Source of the DNA: G965205725 sp965205725 | GTDB taxonomy: Bacteria > Pseudomonadota > Gammaproteobacteria > Pseudomonadales > Halieaceae | NCBI GenBank assembly: GCA_965205725.1 | Contig: OZ242189.1 | Coordinates: forward strand, 1,054,001-1,118,000 | Direction of reading: 5' to 3' | Length of the DNA: 64,000 nucleotides | Part shown: piece after piece, positions 9,014 through 18,131 of the stretch | Layout: every line of letters begins with the position of its first letter | Numbering within the stretch: position 1 is the stretch's first letter | Notes under the pieces: generated by a model | Seen by the model: the letters and a program-made list of their open reading frames with translations, nothing else | What the model was told of the DNA's origin: nothing | Database searches by the model: none | Translations under genes and position numbers: made by a program

Positions 9014-10135
9014 CTAGGCCATTAGCCGGGATTGAATGAGTGGCAAGTGCTGCCTGCCCACATAGAGCTCTCCATTGATTCGAAAGACTGGCCCGCCCAG
9101 CCGCCCCAGGGAAGCGAGTTCATCCGGGGCTGCATGGGGAGCTGCATGAGGGGCTGCACAACTAGCAGCCACACCGTGCTCCAGCAACATATCCACCGTG
9201 GCCTGGCCGACATCCGCCAACGGTAAATACTCTGAAAAATAGCATTCAAGCTCAAATTCCCGATTCAGCGCTCGCCAACGTCTATGCAGCGCGCTGCGGC
9301 TGGTATCTCCGGCGGGCGGCAGCGACCTCGCGGGGGGAGCCGCTACTCTGAACCACTGAACCTCAACATCAGTCGCGGCTATCAAATCAAAAATTGGAGC
9401 CAGCGACAGATGGCTGGCAAAACTATTGTCCAGTAAAACCTCAAGCAATCGATCACTGAAAGGTTCAAGCGCGTCTGTCTCGTTCAACCGGTAGGCGATA
9501 TCGGGTGCGTCGCCCTCTTCCCGCAATAAATGCCAGCGCACCCTGGGGAGATGTTCTCGTCCAAAATAAAGCTGCCTGGCAACCTCGTAAGTGGGCACGC
9601 CGAATATCCCTCTGTTAAAATTCTGCATCTGCAAGCGGGCATTGTCATCGGCACCTGTGCTTGCAGCGTATTCCTTAAAGCCACTGATCTCGGCTCCCGC
9701 GCGTTCCAACGTTTGCTCAATAGCATTTACATCTTCCAGGTCCAGTTCACGTTTCCAGAACGGTTCATACACCAGGTCGATGTACTGATTGAGCACTTCA
9801 TTATTCTGCTGTTTGGCCCACAGCAGTCCCACTGCTGCCAAATTACTATCCCATATTTTGGTGGTGCCACGAATTGTGAGACCGCGCAAATTGGCGTAGC
9901 GCCGACAATCAAGATAGGCGTACTTCACGCCAGACCACTGTTCTGCACTGCGGCTTTGAGTGGCGACATTGCCGGATTTATCCAGCCTGGCGCTACCCAG
10001 ATAGCTGGGAATATCGAGCACAAACGGCTGCCAATCAATAGCTATACCCAGTTCAGACGCCAATTGCCGGGTGGGCTCAATGGCCAGGTAGGCATAGGGG
10101 CTTTTGAAATCGATATGGACAGTCAGCGGCATCAT
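9014..10135 (-). CDS. DsbA-like / 2-hydroxychromene-2-carboxylate isomerase family protein with a duplicated domain
   Basis: 373 residues. The N-terminal ~205 residues form a thioredoxin-fold kappa-GST/HCCA-isomerase-like domain: HIDFKSPYAYLAIEP (the SPY motif, no CxxC), WDSNLAAVGLLWAK, and GIFGVPTYEVARQLYFGREHLP. The C-terminal ~150 residues look like a decayed second copy, because GGPVFRINGELYVGRQHLP repeats the end of the first domain. A low-complexity AAPHAAPHAAP linker at about 325-335 comes from 12-bp tandem repeats near 9120-9160. The lack of CxxC argues against disulfide exchange; a glutathione-dependent isomerase role is possible. It is divergent from the enoyl-CoA hydratase gene, with only 15 bp between them. 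Confidence 0.75.
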   Translation of the reverse strand: MMPLTVHIDFKSPYAYLAIEPTRQLASELGIAIDWQPFVLDIPSYLGSARLDKSGNVATQSRSAEQWSGVKYAYLDCRRYANLRGLTIRGTTKIWDSNLAAVGLLWAKQQNNEVLNQYIDLVYEPFWKRELDLEDVNAIEQTLERAGAEISGFKEYAASTGADDNARLQMQNFNRGIFGVPTYEVARQLYFGREHLPRVRWHLLREEGDAPDIAYRLNETDALEPFSDRLLEVLLDNSFASHLSLAPIFDLIAATDVEVQWFRVAAPPARSLPPAGDTSRSALHRRWRALNREFELECYFSEYLPLADVGQATVDMLLEHGVAASCAAPHAAPHAAPDELASLGRLGGPVFRINGELYVGRQHLPLIQSRLMA

Positions 10136-10150
10136 TGAGAGGATGGCCTC

Positions 10151-10978
10151 ATGGAATTAAAAACAACTAAATACACTGTTTCCGGGCAGGTCGCTACTAT
10201 TAGCCTGTCGCGTCCACAGAAGCGCAACGCCTGGACCGGCCGCATGCACACGGAATACCGACACTGCCTGAACCAGGCGGAGGCGGATTCAAATATCCGG
10301 GTCATTGTGGTGACTGGCGACCCGGCCGGCAAAGCGTTTTGCGCTGGTGCCGATTTGGGTGGCCTGGAGAAAATGTCTGCCAGGGGTGAGTACGATGCAG
10401 GCATCGATGACACCATTGCCAACCCTGGCTACGGCATCGCCGAGGAGTTTGATGCCACCTTTGCCTATCACTTTGGTTTGAGTAAACCCGCAATCGCCGC
10501 AATCAATGGCGCTGTAGCCGGGGTAGGCCTGGTACTTGCCGCATACTGTGATCTGCGCTTTGCAGCCACCCATACGAATTTCACCGCCGCCCACGGCCGC
10601 TTCAGCTTTCCCGCAGAATACGGTTTATCCTGGGTATTACCCCGTATCATCGGCATCACCCACGCCAATGATATTTTACTGAGCAGTCGGGTTTTTACCT
10701 CCGAAGAGGCGATGAAGATGGGCTTTCTAAACAAGCTGGTGAACTCTGACCAGCTCATGGACGAGGTCTACACTTACGCAGAGAATATGGCGACAACGGC
10801 CTCGCCCGACTCGGTCAGAGAATCAAAGCGGCAGTTGTATCTTGATCTTCACCGCAGCGCAGCCGACGCGGTGAAAGACAGTGAGCGCCTGCTCAGGGAA
10901 ATGGCCAGACAAGACAACTACAAAGAGGGTGTAAAAGCCTGGCTGGAGCAGCGCAGCCCCAACTGGAAGACCGATTGA
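10151..10978 (+). CDS. Enoyl-CoA hydratase/isomerase family protein
   Basis: 275 residues of crotonase fold. The oxyanion-hole segments are visible: AFCAGADLGGLEKM and AAINGAVAGVGLVLAAYCDLRFA, followed by FSFPAEYGLSWVLPRIIG. The Glu of FPAEYGLSW is at the first catalytic glutamate position of hydratases. It probably acts in beta-oxidation or a CoA-linked ring-degradation route; the substrate is not determined. It shares a 15-bp divergent start region with the HCCA-isomerase-like gene and converges on the amidase gene. Confidence 0.87.
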   Translation: MELKTTKYTVSGQVATISLSRPQKRNAWTGRMHTEYRHCLNQAEADSNIRVIVVTGDPAGKAFCAGADLGGLEKMSARGEYDAGIDDTIANPGYGIAEEFDATFAYHFGLSKPAIAAINGAVAGVGLVLAAYCDLRFAATHTNFTAAHGRFSFPAEYGLSWVLPRIIGITHANDILLSSRVFTSEEAMKMGFLNKLVNSDQLMDEVYTYAENMATTASPDSVRESKRQLYLDLHRSAADAVKDSERLLREMARQDNYKEGVKAWLEQRSPNWKTD

Positions 10979-10993
10979 GCCCGGCAGTTGTTG

Positions 10994-12424
10994 CTAACTG
11001 GCGATCAGCGGCGGACGCCTGTCCCACCAGGGTTGCGCCTCTTCCAACTGGTAAGCCAACTGCAATAACAGGGCATCATCGCCAAATGCTGCGGTAAACA
11101 TCATTCCCAGGGGCATAGTGTCGCCTGTCCAGTACAGTGGCAAGGAAATTGACGGCTGGCCGGTTTGATTAAATAACGCCGTATCACCCATAAAGCCAAA
11201 CAGTCGGTCTGCATATTCATCGGCAGGGGCATCTCCAATGTAGCCCACCGGGGCGGGTGAGGTTGCCAGCGTTGGCGTGAGTAACACATCGTACTGCTGA
11301 TGGAAGCGACCCATCGCCACACCCGCCGCCTGATTGGCCTGTATCGCCTGAATATAATCGGTCGCCTTCAGCGATAGCCCCATGGACGCTGTAAAGCGGG
11401 TGCTCTCTTCTATATCCAATTCGTCGATGGTGCAGGCCATTGCCTCGGCGCGCTGGCCTAGAGCCAATGCGGCATTCGCAGAGATGATGGCAAAGCCCTG
11501 TGTTGCCGCGATACCTAATTCACCCGGCAGACTGACCTCCTCCACCTGATGTCCAAGCCCCTCAAGCAGCGCAACGGTCTTTGCAAGACCGTCTTTTGCA
11601 TCAGCGCTATAACTGCCCTGGCCCACTTTTTCCGTGCACACCGCAATCTTCAGCGAGTGCAGCTTCTGGCTTATCGCTGCCAGATAGACACCGGCAAAAT
11701 GTGGTGCGGAGTAGGCCTCACCTGTTTCCGGGCCAGCGGTGGCATCCAGCATCGCTGCTGTATCGCGCACGGTACGGCTCACAACGTGATTAATTGATTG
11801 CCCACCCCAGCCTTCCGACTTGTCCGGGCCAAAGGGAGTGCGTCCGCGACTGGGCTTTAGCCCGACCAAACCTGTACACGCTGCGGGAATGCGAATAGAA
11901 CCTCCTCCATCGGAGGCATGAGCAACAGGAAGGATACCCGCAGCAACTGCGGCACTCGCGCCGCCGCTGGAGCCTCCAGGTGTCGTGTTTGTATCCCAGG
12001 GGTTGCGGCTCGGGCCGAATGCCTGCGGCTCGGTAACGGGCATTAAACCCAACTCAGGGGAGTTGGTTTTGCCAAATATCGTTAGTCCTGCCCGCTTATA
12101 ACGACTCACCAGGGTTGTGTCGTGATCCGCCATATTTTCAAGAAAAGCAGCGCTGCCATTACTGGTAACCGTGCCCACCAGCATCTGGTGTAAATCTTTC
12201 AGCAGGAAAGGTACCCCAGTAAACAAACCGTCGGGCAAACCTGCGTCGATGGCCTCTCGCGCAACATCATAGTGTTTACGCACCACAGCATTGAGTTGAT
12301 CGTTGACCTGTTCGGTGCGCGCTATCGCCTCGTCCAATAACTCAGTTGCGCTGACATCACCCTGGCGCACCAGAGCCGCCAGTCCAAGGCCATCGTACTC
12401 ACCGTATTCTTTGAAACCGCTCAT
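10994..12424 (-). CDS. Amidase (amidase-signature family)
   Basis: 476 residues. The amidase-signature core is intact: Lys in GVPFLLKDLH, then GGSSGGASAAVAAG and ASDGGGSIRIPAACTG, giving the Ser-cisSer-Lys triad. FGKTNSPELGL and NQTGQPSISLPL are also family-typical. It hydrolyses C-N amide bonds; the substrate (aryl amide, nitrile-derived amide, peptide amide) is unknown. It is not GatA, because the gatCB partners are absent. It starts at ATG 12424 and stands alone, convergent with the upstream plus-strand hydratase. Confidence 0.9.
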   Translation of the reverse strand: MSGFKEYGEYDGLGLAALVRQGDVSATELLDEAIARTEQVNDQLNAVVRKHYDVAREAIDAGLPDGLFTGVPFLLKDLHQMLVGTVTSNGSAAFLENMADHDTTLVSRYKRAGLTIFGKTNSPELGLMPVTEPQAFGPSRNPWDTNTTPGGSSGGASAAVAAGILPVAHASDGGGSIRIPAACTGLVGLKPSRGRTPFGPDKSEGWGGQSINHVVSRTVRDTAAMLDATAGPETGEAYSAPHFAGVYLAAISQKLHSLKIAVCTEKVGQGSYSADAKDGLAKTVALLEGLGHQVEEVSLPGELGIAATQGFAIISANAALALGQRAEAMACTIDELDIEESTRFTASMGLSLKATDYIQAIQANQAAGVAMGRFHQQYDVLLTPTLATSPAPVGYIGDAPADEYADRLFGFMGDTALFNQTGQPSISLPLYWTGDTMPLGMMFTAAFGDDALLLQLAYQLEEAQPWWDRRPPLIAS

Positions 12425-12543
12425 TACCGCCCCCTTTTTTACACGGGGACAGTATGCACCGCTCCCGGCCTAAATTCGAGTCAACTCGCGGTATCATAAC
12501 GTCCTGTATTTCTACCCTCTTCCTTGCCTGTGCCCGGCTCTAT

Positions 12544-12597
12544 GCGCCACAGCCACAGAATGCGCCACAGCCACAGAATGCACCAAAGCCACAGGGC
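12544..12597 (+). repeat. 18-bp tandem repeat, three units
   Basis: Two exact copies of GCGCCACAGCCACAGAAT (12544-12561, 12562-12579) and a third degenerate copy (12580-12597). They lie in the 434-bp gap between the amidase and comM starts. An 80-codon frame crosses them (repeated QNAPQP), but it has no convincing start signal. I see no other gene in 12425-12858; the comM ribosome-binding site (AAGGA) lies just before 12859. Confidence 0.7.
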
Positions 12598-12858
12598 TGC
12601 CAACCTTCGGTTCATTTTCCAGGTATGAGCACACTGGCCTCTCCTCCTTCAACCCGGTTCCGTGACATACAAAAGCGCGCACCGAACCCCTGTTGACAAG
12701 ACGGGCGACGAAGTGGCTGTCGAGTTGCCGCGCCTTGCCAGAGGCGTGTTGCAGGGAGGAATCAGGCATAAATCCTGACGCTCAACTACACTTAACAACA
12801 TTCAATAACGCTCTCCAAACTACGATAGAATGTCGTTAATCAGCTCAAGGACGGGCCT

Positions 12859-14361
12859 ATGGCTCTCTCAACTGTTCTCAGTCGTGCGCAGCACGGCATT
12901 GATGCTCCCCTGGTGCGAGTCGAAACCCATATCTCTCAGGGGCTTCCCGCCTTCTCCATTGTTGGTCTGCCAGAAGCGGCGGTACGCGAAAGCAAGGAGC
13001 GGGTCCGCAGTGCCATTCTCAATTCTCATTTTGAATTTCCCACGCGCCGACTCACCGTTAATCTGGCGCCAGCCGACCTGCCCAAAACTGGCGGTCGCTT
13101 TGACCTGCCCATCGCAATCAGCATTCTTGCCGCCAGTGGGCAGATTCCCGAGTCAGCCTTGCTGGATACAGAGATTGTTGGGGAGTTGGCCCTGGATGGC
13201 GGCTTGCGGGCAGTTTCTGGCTGTGTAAGCGCCGCAATTGCAGCCGCTAAACAGTCTCGCAAGCTGGTCGTTCCCGCGCTCAACGCATCTCAGGCTGCGG
13301 CCGTACCCGGCGCACGGATTCTGGCGGCAAGCCAATTGCTCGAACTGTCCGCCCACCTCCATGCAAGCAAAATCATTGAAGCAACACATATTGAGCTAGA
13401 GCACTCCACTTCCCGCTATGCGGATTTGGCAGATGTGCAAGGCCAGGCGGGTGGCAAACGTGTGCTGGAAATCGCAGCGGCTGGTGGACATAATCTGTTG
13501 TTATTTGGCCCGCCCGGAACAGGTAAAACCATGCTCGCCAGCAGATTGCCAGGCATACTACCGCCACTTGAAACACAGGAAATTCTGGACACCCTGGCAT
13601 TGAGCAACACCATCGACCCCAATGTTGATCCACAGGATTGCCTGCAACGTCCCTTTCGAGCGCCGCACCACAGCGCCTCCGCAGTTGCGCTCGTTGGCGG
13701 CGGTCGGCGGATACAGCCCGGTGAAATATCCAAAGCCCATTGCGGGGTTCTGTTTTTAGATGAACTGCCTGAGTTTCCCCGTTCGGTGCTGGAAGTACTC
13801 AGGGAACCTATGGAAAGCGGCCTGATTCGAATTTCCAGAGCCAGCGGTCACGTCAATTATCCCGCAAACTTTCAACTGGTTGCGGCAATGAACCCCTGTC
13901 CCTGCGGCTACGATGGTGACCCGCAACACGACTGTCGCTGCACCCCCACCCAAATCCAAAACTATCGTGGACGCCTGTCAGGCCCCCTGCTCGACCGTAT
14001 TGATCTGCTGATTCAACTACCCCGAGTACCGACCCATCTCTTACTTCATTCGGAGCAAGCAGAAGACACCTCGGCAACCGTTCGCCAGCGTGTCATTGAA
14101 GCAAGAACCCGTCAACTCGAGCGCGCCGGGATCATCAATAGCCGAATGAGCGGTCACCAGCTCAAGCTTCACTGCGCACTAAAGTCCGCGGAAGAACAAT
14201 TGCTGGAACGCGCTATCGACAAACTGGGCCTCTCCATGAGGGTCTACACCCGACTGCTAAAAATTAGCCGCAGCATCGCGGATTTAGCCAAATGCGATGC
14301 CATAGAGCGTGAGCATTTGGTGGAAGCCCTCGGCTACCGGCAGCTCAATCTAAACCATTAA
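12859..14361 (+). CDS. comM: YifB/ComM-family AAA+ ATPase (Mg-chelatase-like)
   Basis: 500 residues, full family length. It begins with the ChlI-like N-terminal domain (LVRVETHISQGLPAFSIVGL, then AVRESKERVRSAI). The central AAA domain has Walker A GPPGTGKT and Walker B VLFLDELPEF, plus a cysteine cluster NPCPCGY...DCRC. The C-terminal helical Mg-chelatase domain ends GYRQLNLNH. In Vibrio and Acinetobacter this helicase extends branch migration during natural transformation. An AAGGA ribosome-binding site sits about 10 nt before the ATG. It is followed within 15 bp by a truncated MITE. Confidence 0.95.
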   Translation: MALSTVLSRAQHGIDAPLVRVETHISQGLPAFSIVGLPEAAVRESKERVRSAILNSHFEFPTRRLTVNLAPADLPKTGGRFDLPIAISILAASGQIPESALLDTEIVGELALDGGLRAVSGCVSAAIAAAKQSRKLVVPALNASQAAAVPGARILAASQLLELSAHLHASKIIEATHIELEHSTSRYADLADVQGQAGGKRVLEIAAAGGHNLLLFGPPGTGKTMLASRLPGILPPLETQEILDTLALSNTIDPNVDPQDCLQRPFRAPHHSASAVALVGGGRRIQPGEISKAHCGVLFLDELPEFPRSVLEVLREPMESGLIRISRASGHVNYPANFQLVAAMNPCPCGYDGDPQHDCRCTPTQIQNYRGRLSGPLLDRIDLLIQLPRVPTHLLLHSEQAEDTSATVRQRVIEARTRQLERAGIINSRMSGHQLKLHCALKSAEEQLLERAIDKLGLSMRVYTRLLKISRSIADLAKCDAIEREHLVEALGYRQLNLNH

Positions 14362-14375
14362 GATTTGTATACATT

Positions 14376-14458
14376 GTGGCCTTTGCACGGAAGATGATTT
14401 CGCTTTCAGGCAAGGCAAAAACCCACGCAATGGGGGAGTTTATGCTTATAAATGACCG
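14376..14458 (+). mobile_element. Truncated MITE-like element (left 83 bp only)
   Basis: The left end of the repeated element, GTGGCCTTTGCACGG in place of GAGACCTTTGCACGG, followed by ~70 bp nearly identical to the complete copies at 28.2 and 30.2 kb, stopping abruptly after AATGACCG. The right end and target duplication are missing, so this copy is dead. It lies 14 bp after the comM stop. Confidence 0.8.
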
Positions 14459-14629
14459 CTACAAGAGCCAGGAGTCTATCGGACTTAACACTGCGGAACA
14501 GCCGGATTTGGCTCTTTTTCTGCGCACTTTTTCGGACACGCCTAAATCCCACAGGCTCCTGGTTGCACATCCCGAATCAGGTTAAATTAACAGCGATTGG
14601 TTTGCAGTAATGACCCGCGAGGAATCACC

Positions 14630-15865
14630 ATGAGCGAGTGCCCTTTCACCAACCTGGTTGATCCGGATACCTATGCCGATGGCATGCCCTATCAAAAACT
14701 CCGGGAAATTCGCGCTGCTGGCCCAGCCGTAAAGATAGACGACCCAATTACCGGCATCCCCTACTGGGTGATTACTCGACAAAAAGAGCTGGATGTCGTC
14801 AGTAAAAATCCAAAGCTATTTTCCTCTGCGGAGCGATCACCCTTCCCCATGGAACACGAAGAGTGGGTGATCACGGAGGTTCATCGCAAAACTATCATTG
14901 GCATGGATCCACCAGAGCACCAACTGGTACGCCGCATCATGCGCAATGCCTTCACCCCTAAAAATGTCGATTCATACGAACCGCAATTTCGTGCGCACGC
15001 CAAACGCATTGTTGACGCAGTGGCCATACGCGGAGAATGCGAGTTCGTCGAGGAAGTCGCAGCGGAACTGCCACTTATCGCTATTTTAGAACTGCTTGGC
15101 GTACCTTTGGAGGATCGCAAACAGTTCTTCGACTGGACCAATACCATGATTTTCGCCGACGATCCGGATATGGCTACCGACGAGCTGGCCGGGCAGATTG
15201 CCTCAGGCGAGGTCATCAACTACGCCATGGATTTGGTGGCCAAATACCGTGAAAATCCCAATAGCAGCTTGCTTGGAGCGCTGCTGGACGGTGAAGTGAA
15301 AGGTCGCAGCATCAGCGAGGAAGAGTTCGGCTGGATGTTTATATTGATCCTGGTGGGCGGCAATGAATCAACCCGTACCGTGATTGCACAGGGTATGAGA
15401 TTACTGATGGAGAACCCCGATCAATTGCAATATCTGGTCGACAATCCCGACAAAATTGCTGACGCCTGCGAAGAGATTCTGCGCTACAACACCGCCTTTA
15501 TCCAAATGCGCCGCACAGCGATGGAAGACACCGAATTGGGTGGCCAGCCAATCAAAAAGGGCGCCAAAATTTTATTGCACTACCACACGATTAATCACGA
15601 CGAGCACCTGTTTGGCGAAGATGCCATGATCTTTGACGTGCGCCGCGCGGAGCGTATGCCAGACCTTTACAACCAACACCGTTCCTTTGGTATAGGCCAG
15701 CACTTCTGCATCGGTTCACACCTGGCCCGCCTGGAACTCCGCATTATGATGGAGGAGATTATTCCCCGTCTGCGCAACCCGGAGTTTGTTGAATCACCCA
15801 GGTTCGTGCGCTCTTTCTTTGTCAATGCCATAAAGGAAATGAAGATCAGTTTCGACAGCCAATAA
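14630..15865 (+). CDS. Cytochrome P450
   Basis: 411 residues from ATG 14630, chosen because GAGGA sits 7 nt upstream; a longer frame from 14597 lacks such a site. Soluble bacterial class I P450: haem-binding loop FGIGQHFCIGSHLAR with Cys360 as thiolate ligand, K-helix EEILRY (ExxR), and an I-helix LVGGNESTR in place of the usual AGxDT. There is no membrane segment. It needs ferredoxin and ferredoxin reductase partners that are not in this window. The sequence style resembles the CYP families that hydroxylate alkyl, terpene or steroid side chains; the substrate is not decided. The following ~250 bp before rep holds no gene. Confidence 0.93.
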   Translation: MSECPFTNLVDPDTYADGMPYQKLREIRAAGPAVKIDDPITGIPYWVITRQKELDVVSKNPKLFSSAERSPFPMEHEEWVITEVHRKTIIGMDPPEHQLVRRIMRNAFTPKNVDSYEPQFRAHAKRIVDAVAIRGECEFVEEVAAELPLIAILELLGVPLEDRKQFFDWTNTMIFADDPDMATDELAGQIASGEVINYAMDLVAKYRENPNSSLLGALLDGEVKGRSISEEEFGWMFILILVGGNESTRTVIAQGMRLLMENPDQLQYLVDNPDKIADACEEILRYNTAFIQMRRTAMEDTELGGQPIKKGAKILLHYHTINHDEHLFGEDAMIFDVRRAERMPDLYNQHRSFGIGQHFCIGSHLARLELRIMMEEIIPRLRNPEFVESPRFVRSFFVNAIKEMKISFDSQ

Positions 15866-16112
15866 CTGAAAACCCACTGCCGACCGGTTCAGCTCGCGGA
15901 TTGTCCCGGATATCTTCCTGGCGGTCAGCTCAAATACCCATTGTGTCTGGCCTTCACCATAAACGGGGCGCTTAACACATTGCTGCAAAAACCCAATGCA
16001 GACTGAGGCGACACTTGTAGCAGCCGGTGCAGAACGATGTAGAACATAGCTACCCGATTAAAAGTACTCTCTCTACGGTGCCTGCTGCTAGAATGCCCGT
16101 CTTTTCCCTGGT

Positions 16113-18113
16113 GTGAAATCTGTGTCAAATTTGAATGCCCGTCAGCGTGAAGCGGTTCGTTATATCGACGGGCCACTATTGGTTTTGGCTGGCGCCGGCG
16201 CCGGTAAAACCAGTGTGATCACCCGCAAAATCAGCTACTTGATTGAGCAGTGCAACATTGGGGCCAAACACATCGCAGCGGTCACCTTTAGCAACAAAGC
16301 GGCGCGGGAAATGCGCGAAAGAGTAGGCAAACTGGTTCAGGGCGAAGCCACCGAGGGGCTGTTGGTGATGACCTTTCACCAGTTGGGCCTGCGTATTATT
16401 CGGGAGGAGCGCAAAACCCTGGAGCTGAAAGCGGACTTTTCTATTTTTGACAATCAGGACACTCAAACCTTATTGCGCAATATTTTGATTCAGGGTCACG
16501 CTGCCGAAGGCGATAAAGCCAGATTGATACAGCGGCAAATCTCCAACTGGAAAAATGACGGACTGCTGCCGGAGCAAGCCCTGGCGGGGGCTAAAAGCCC
16601 GGCGGACATGCTCTGCGCAGAAGCCTATAAGCGCTACCAGCAGGCCCTAAAAGCCTATAATGCCCTCGATTTCGATGACCTTATAGTGCTGCCGGGAACT
16701 CTGTTTGAGCACTATCCGAACATTTTGGAAAAATGGCAAAACCGGATTCACCACTTGTTGGTGGACGAATACCAGGATACCAACTCGAGCCAGTACGCTC
16801 TGGTAAAACAACTTGTAGGCATTCGCGGCAACCTTACCGCCGTTGGCGATGACGATCAGTCGATTTACGCATGGCGCGGTGCCAAACCTGAAAATCTGGC
16901 TAACCTGCAGGAGGACTTTGCCGGCTTGAAAATTATCGCGCTGGAGCAAAACTATCGCTCTACCGGGCGCATCCTCAAGGCCGCAAACACACTGATCGCC
17001 AATAACAGGCACGTATTCAAAAAACAACTGTGGAGTGATTTGGGGGTGGGTGAACCTTTGCGAGTATTGCAATGCGCGGACGAAAACGCCGAGGCAGAAC
17101 AAGTGGTGGCCGAAATTCTCGACCACCAGTTACGCAAACGCACCCGACTGGGACAATATGCCATTTTGTATCGCGGCAACCATCAATCCCGACTGATAGA
17201 ACTAGCGCTACAGCGACAACAAGTGCCCTACCAAATGAGCGGCGGGCAATCTTTCTTCGCCCGCAATGAAGTTAAGGACATTATGGCCTACTTGCGGCTA
17301 GTCATTAGTGCAGACGACGATAACGCATTTTTGCGGATTGCCAATGTGCCTCGTCGTAAACTGGGCGCCTCCACCCTGGAAGCACTTGGCAATTACGCTC
17401 GCGCTGCCAATATGAGCTTATCCCGGGCTGCCCAGGGTGGCGACAGCGATATCCCTGAGGCCGGGCGCAAGCGGCTGCAGGCATTCACCAACTGGCTGGA
17501 GCAAACCCGACAACGCTGCCAGGGGGGCAATGTCAGCGCAGTACGCCAACTGGTGCGCGACATTGAATACGCTGACTGGCTTGAAACCATCAGCTCCAGT
17601 AAAGATGTTGCCGCACGGCGCATGGCCAGCGTGGACTTTCTCATCGACAGCCTGCAAAGAGTCGTGCTGGAAGAACAGGTAGACCTTGGCGAGGCCATTT
17701 CTCGGCTGGTATTGCGCGACTTGATGGAACAGCAGGAAGAGGAAAAGGCCGTGGACGACAGCGTGCAGCTAATGACCTTGCATGCAGCAAAGGGGCTGGA
17801 ATTTCCTCACGTTTACATGATCGGGGTGGAGGAAAACCTGCTGCCCCACCGCAACAGCATTGAAGATGGCAATATCGAAGAAGAACGACGCCTGGCGTAT
17901 GTCGGTATTACCCGCGCCCAACAAACGCTGACCATGACTCTGGCGACCAGACGCAAACAGTTTGGCAATAGCACAGGTTGCGAACCCAGCCGCTTCCTGG
18001 ATGAATTGCCAGCCGATGACCTGCACTGGCAGGGCGGACCAGAGCAAGACCAGGAAGCCGCCCGGCAAAGAGCCAAGGATACCCTCGCCGGACTCAAAGC
18101 ACTCCTGAATTAA
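16113..18113 (+). CDS. rep: ATP-dependent DNA helicase Rep (UvrD/SF1A)
   Basis: 666 residues, close to E. coli Rep (673). SF1 motifs in order: Q-motif LNARQREAV, Walker A GAGAGKT, motif Ia VTFSNKAAREM, motif II LLVDEYQDTN, motif III GDDDQSIYAWRGA, motif IV LEQNYRST, motif V VQLMTLHAAKGLEF, motif VI EERRLAYVGITRA. A 3'-5' helicase that displaces proteins ahead of replication forks. The start is GTG 16113; a second GTG at 16122 would remove three residues and matches Rep proteins elsewhere equally well. No strong ribosome-binding site is seen. Convergent with feoB. Confidence 0.95.
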   Translation: MKSVSNLNARQREAVRYIDGPLLVLAGAGAGKTSVITRKISYLIEQCNIGAKHIAAVTFSNKAAREMRERVGKLVQGEATEGLLVMTFHQLGLRIIREERKTLELKADFSIFDNQDTQTLLRNILIQGHAAEGDKARLIQRQISNWKNDGLLPEQALAGAKSPADMLCAEAYKRYQQALKAYNALDFDDLIVLPGTLFEHYPNILEKWQNRIHHLLVDEYQDTNSSQYALVKQLVGIRGNLTAVGDDDQSIYAWRGAKPENLANLQEDFAGLKIIALEQNYRSTGRILKAANTLIANNRHVFKKQLWSDLGVGEPLRVLQCADENAEAEQVVAEILDHQLRKRTRLGQYAILYRGNHQSRLIELALQRQQVPYQMSGGQSFFARNEVKDIMAYLRLVISADDDNAFLRIANVPRRKLGASTLEALGNYARAANMSLSRAAQGGDSDIPEAGRKRLQAFTNWLEQTRQRCQGGNVSAVRQLVRDIEYADWLETISSSKDVAARRMASVDFLIDSLQRVVLEEQVDLGEAISRLVLRDLMEQQEEEKAVDDSVQLMTLHAAKGLEFPHVYMIGVEENLLPHRNSIEDGNIEEERRLAYVGITRAQQTLTMTLATRRKQFGNSTGCEPSRFLDELPADDLHWQGGPEQDQEAARQRAKDTLAGLKALLN

Positions 18114-18131
18114 AAGCAACTGGAGTGACGC

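Noticed and set aside
12454..12696. 80-codon frame with a lipoprotein-like start and QNAPQP repeats
   Set aside because: No ribosome-binding site, a poor signal sequence, and the content is explained by an 18-bp tandem repeat.
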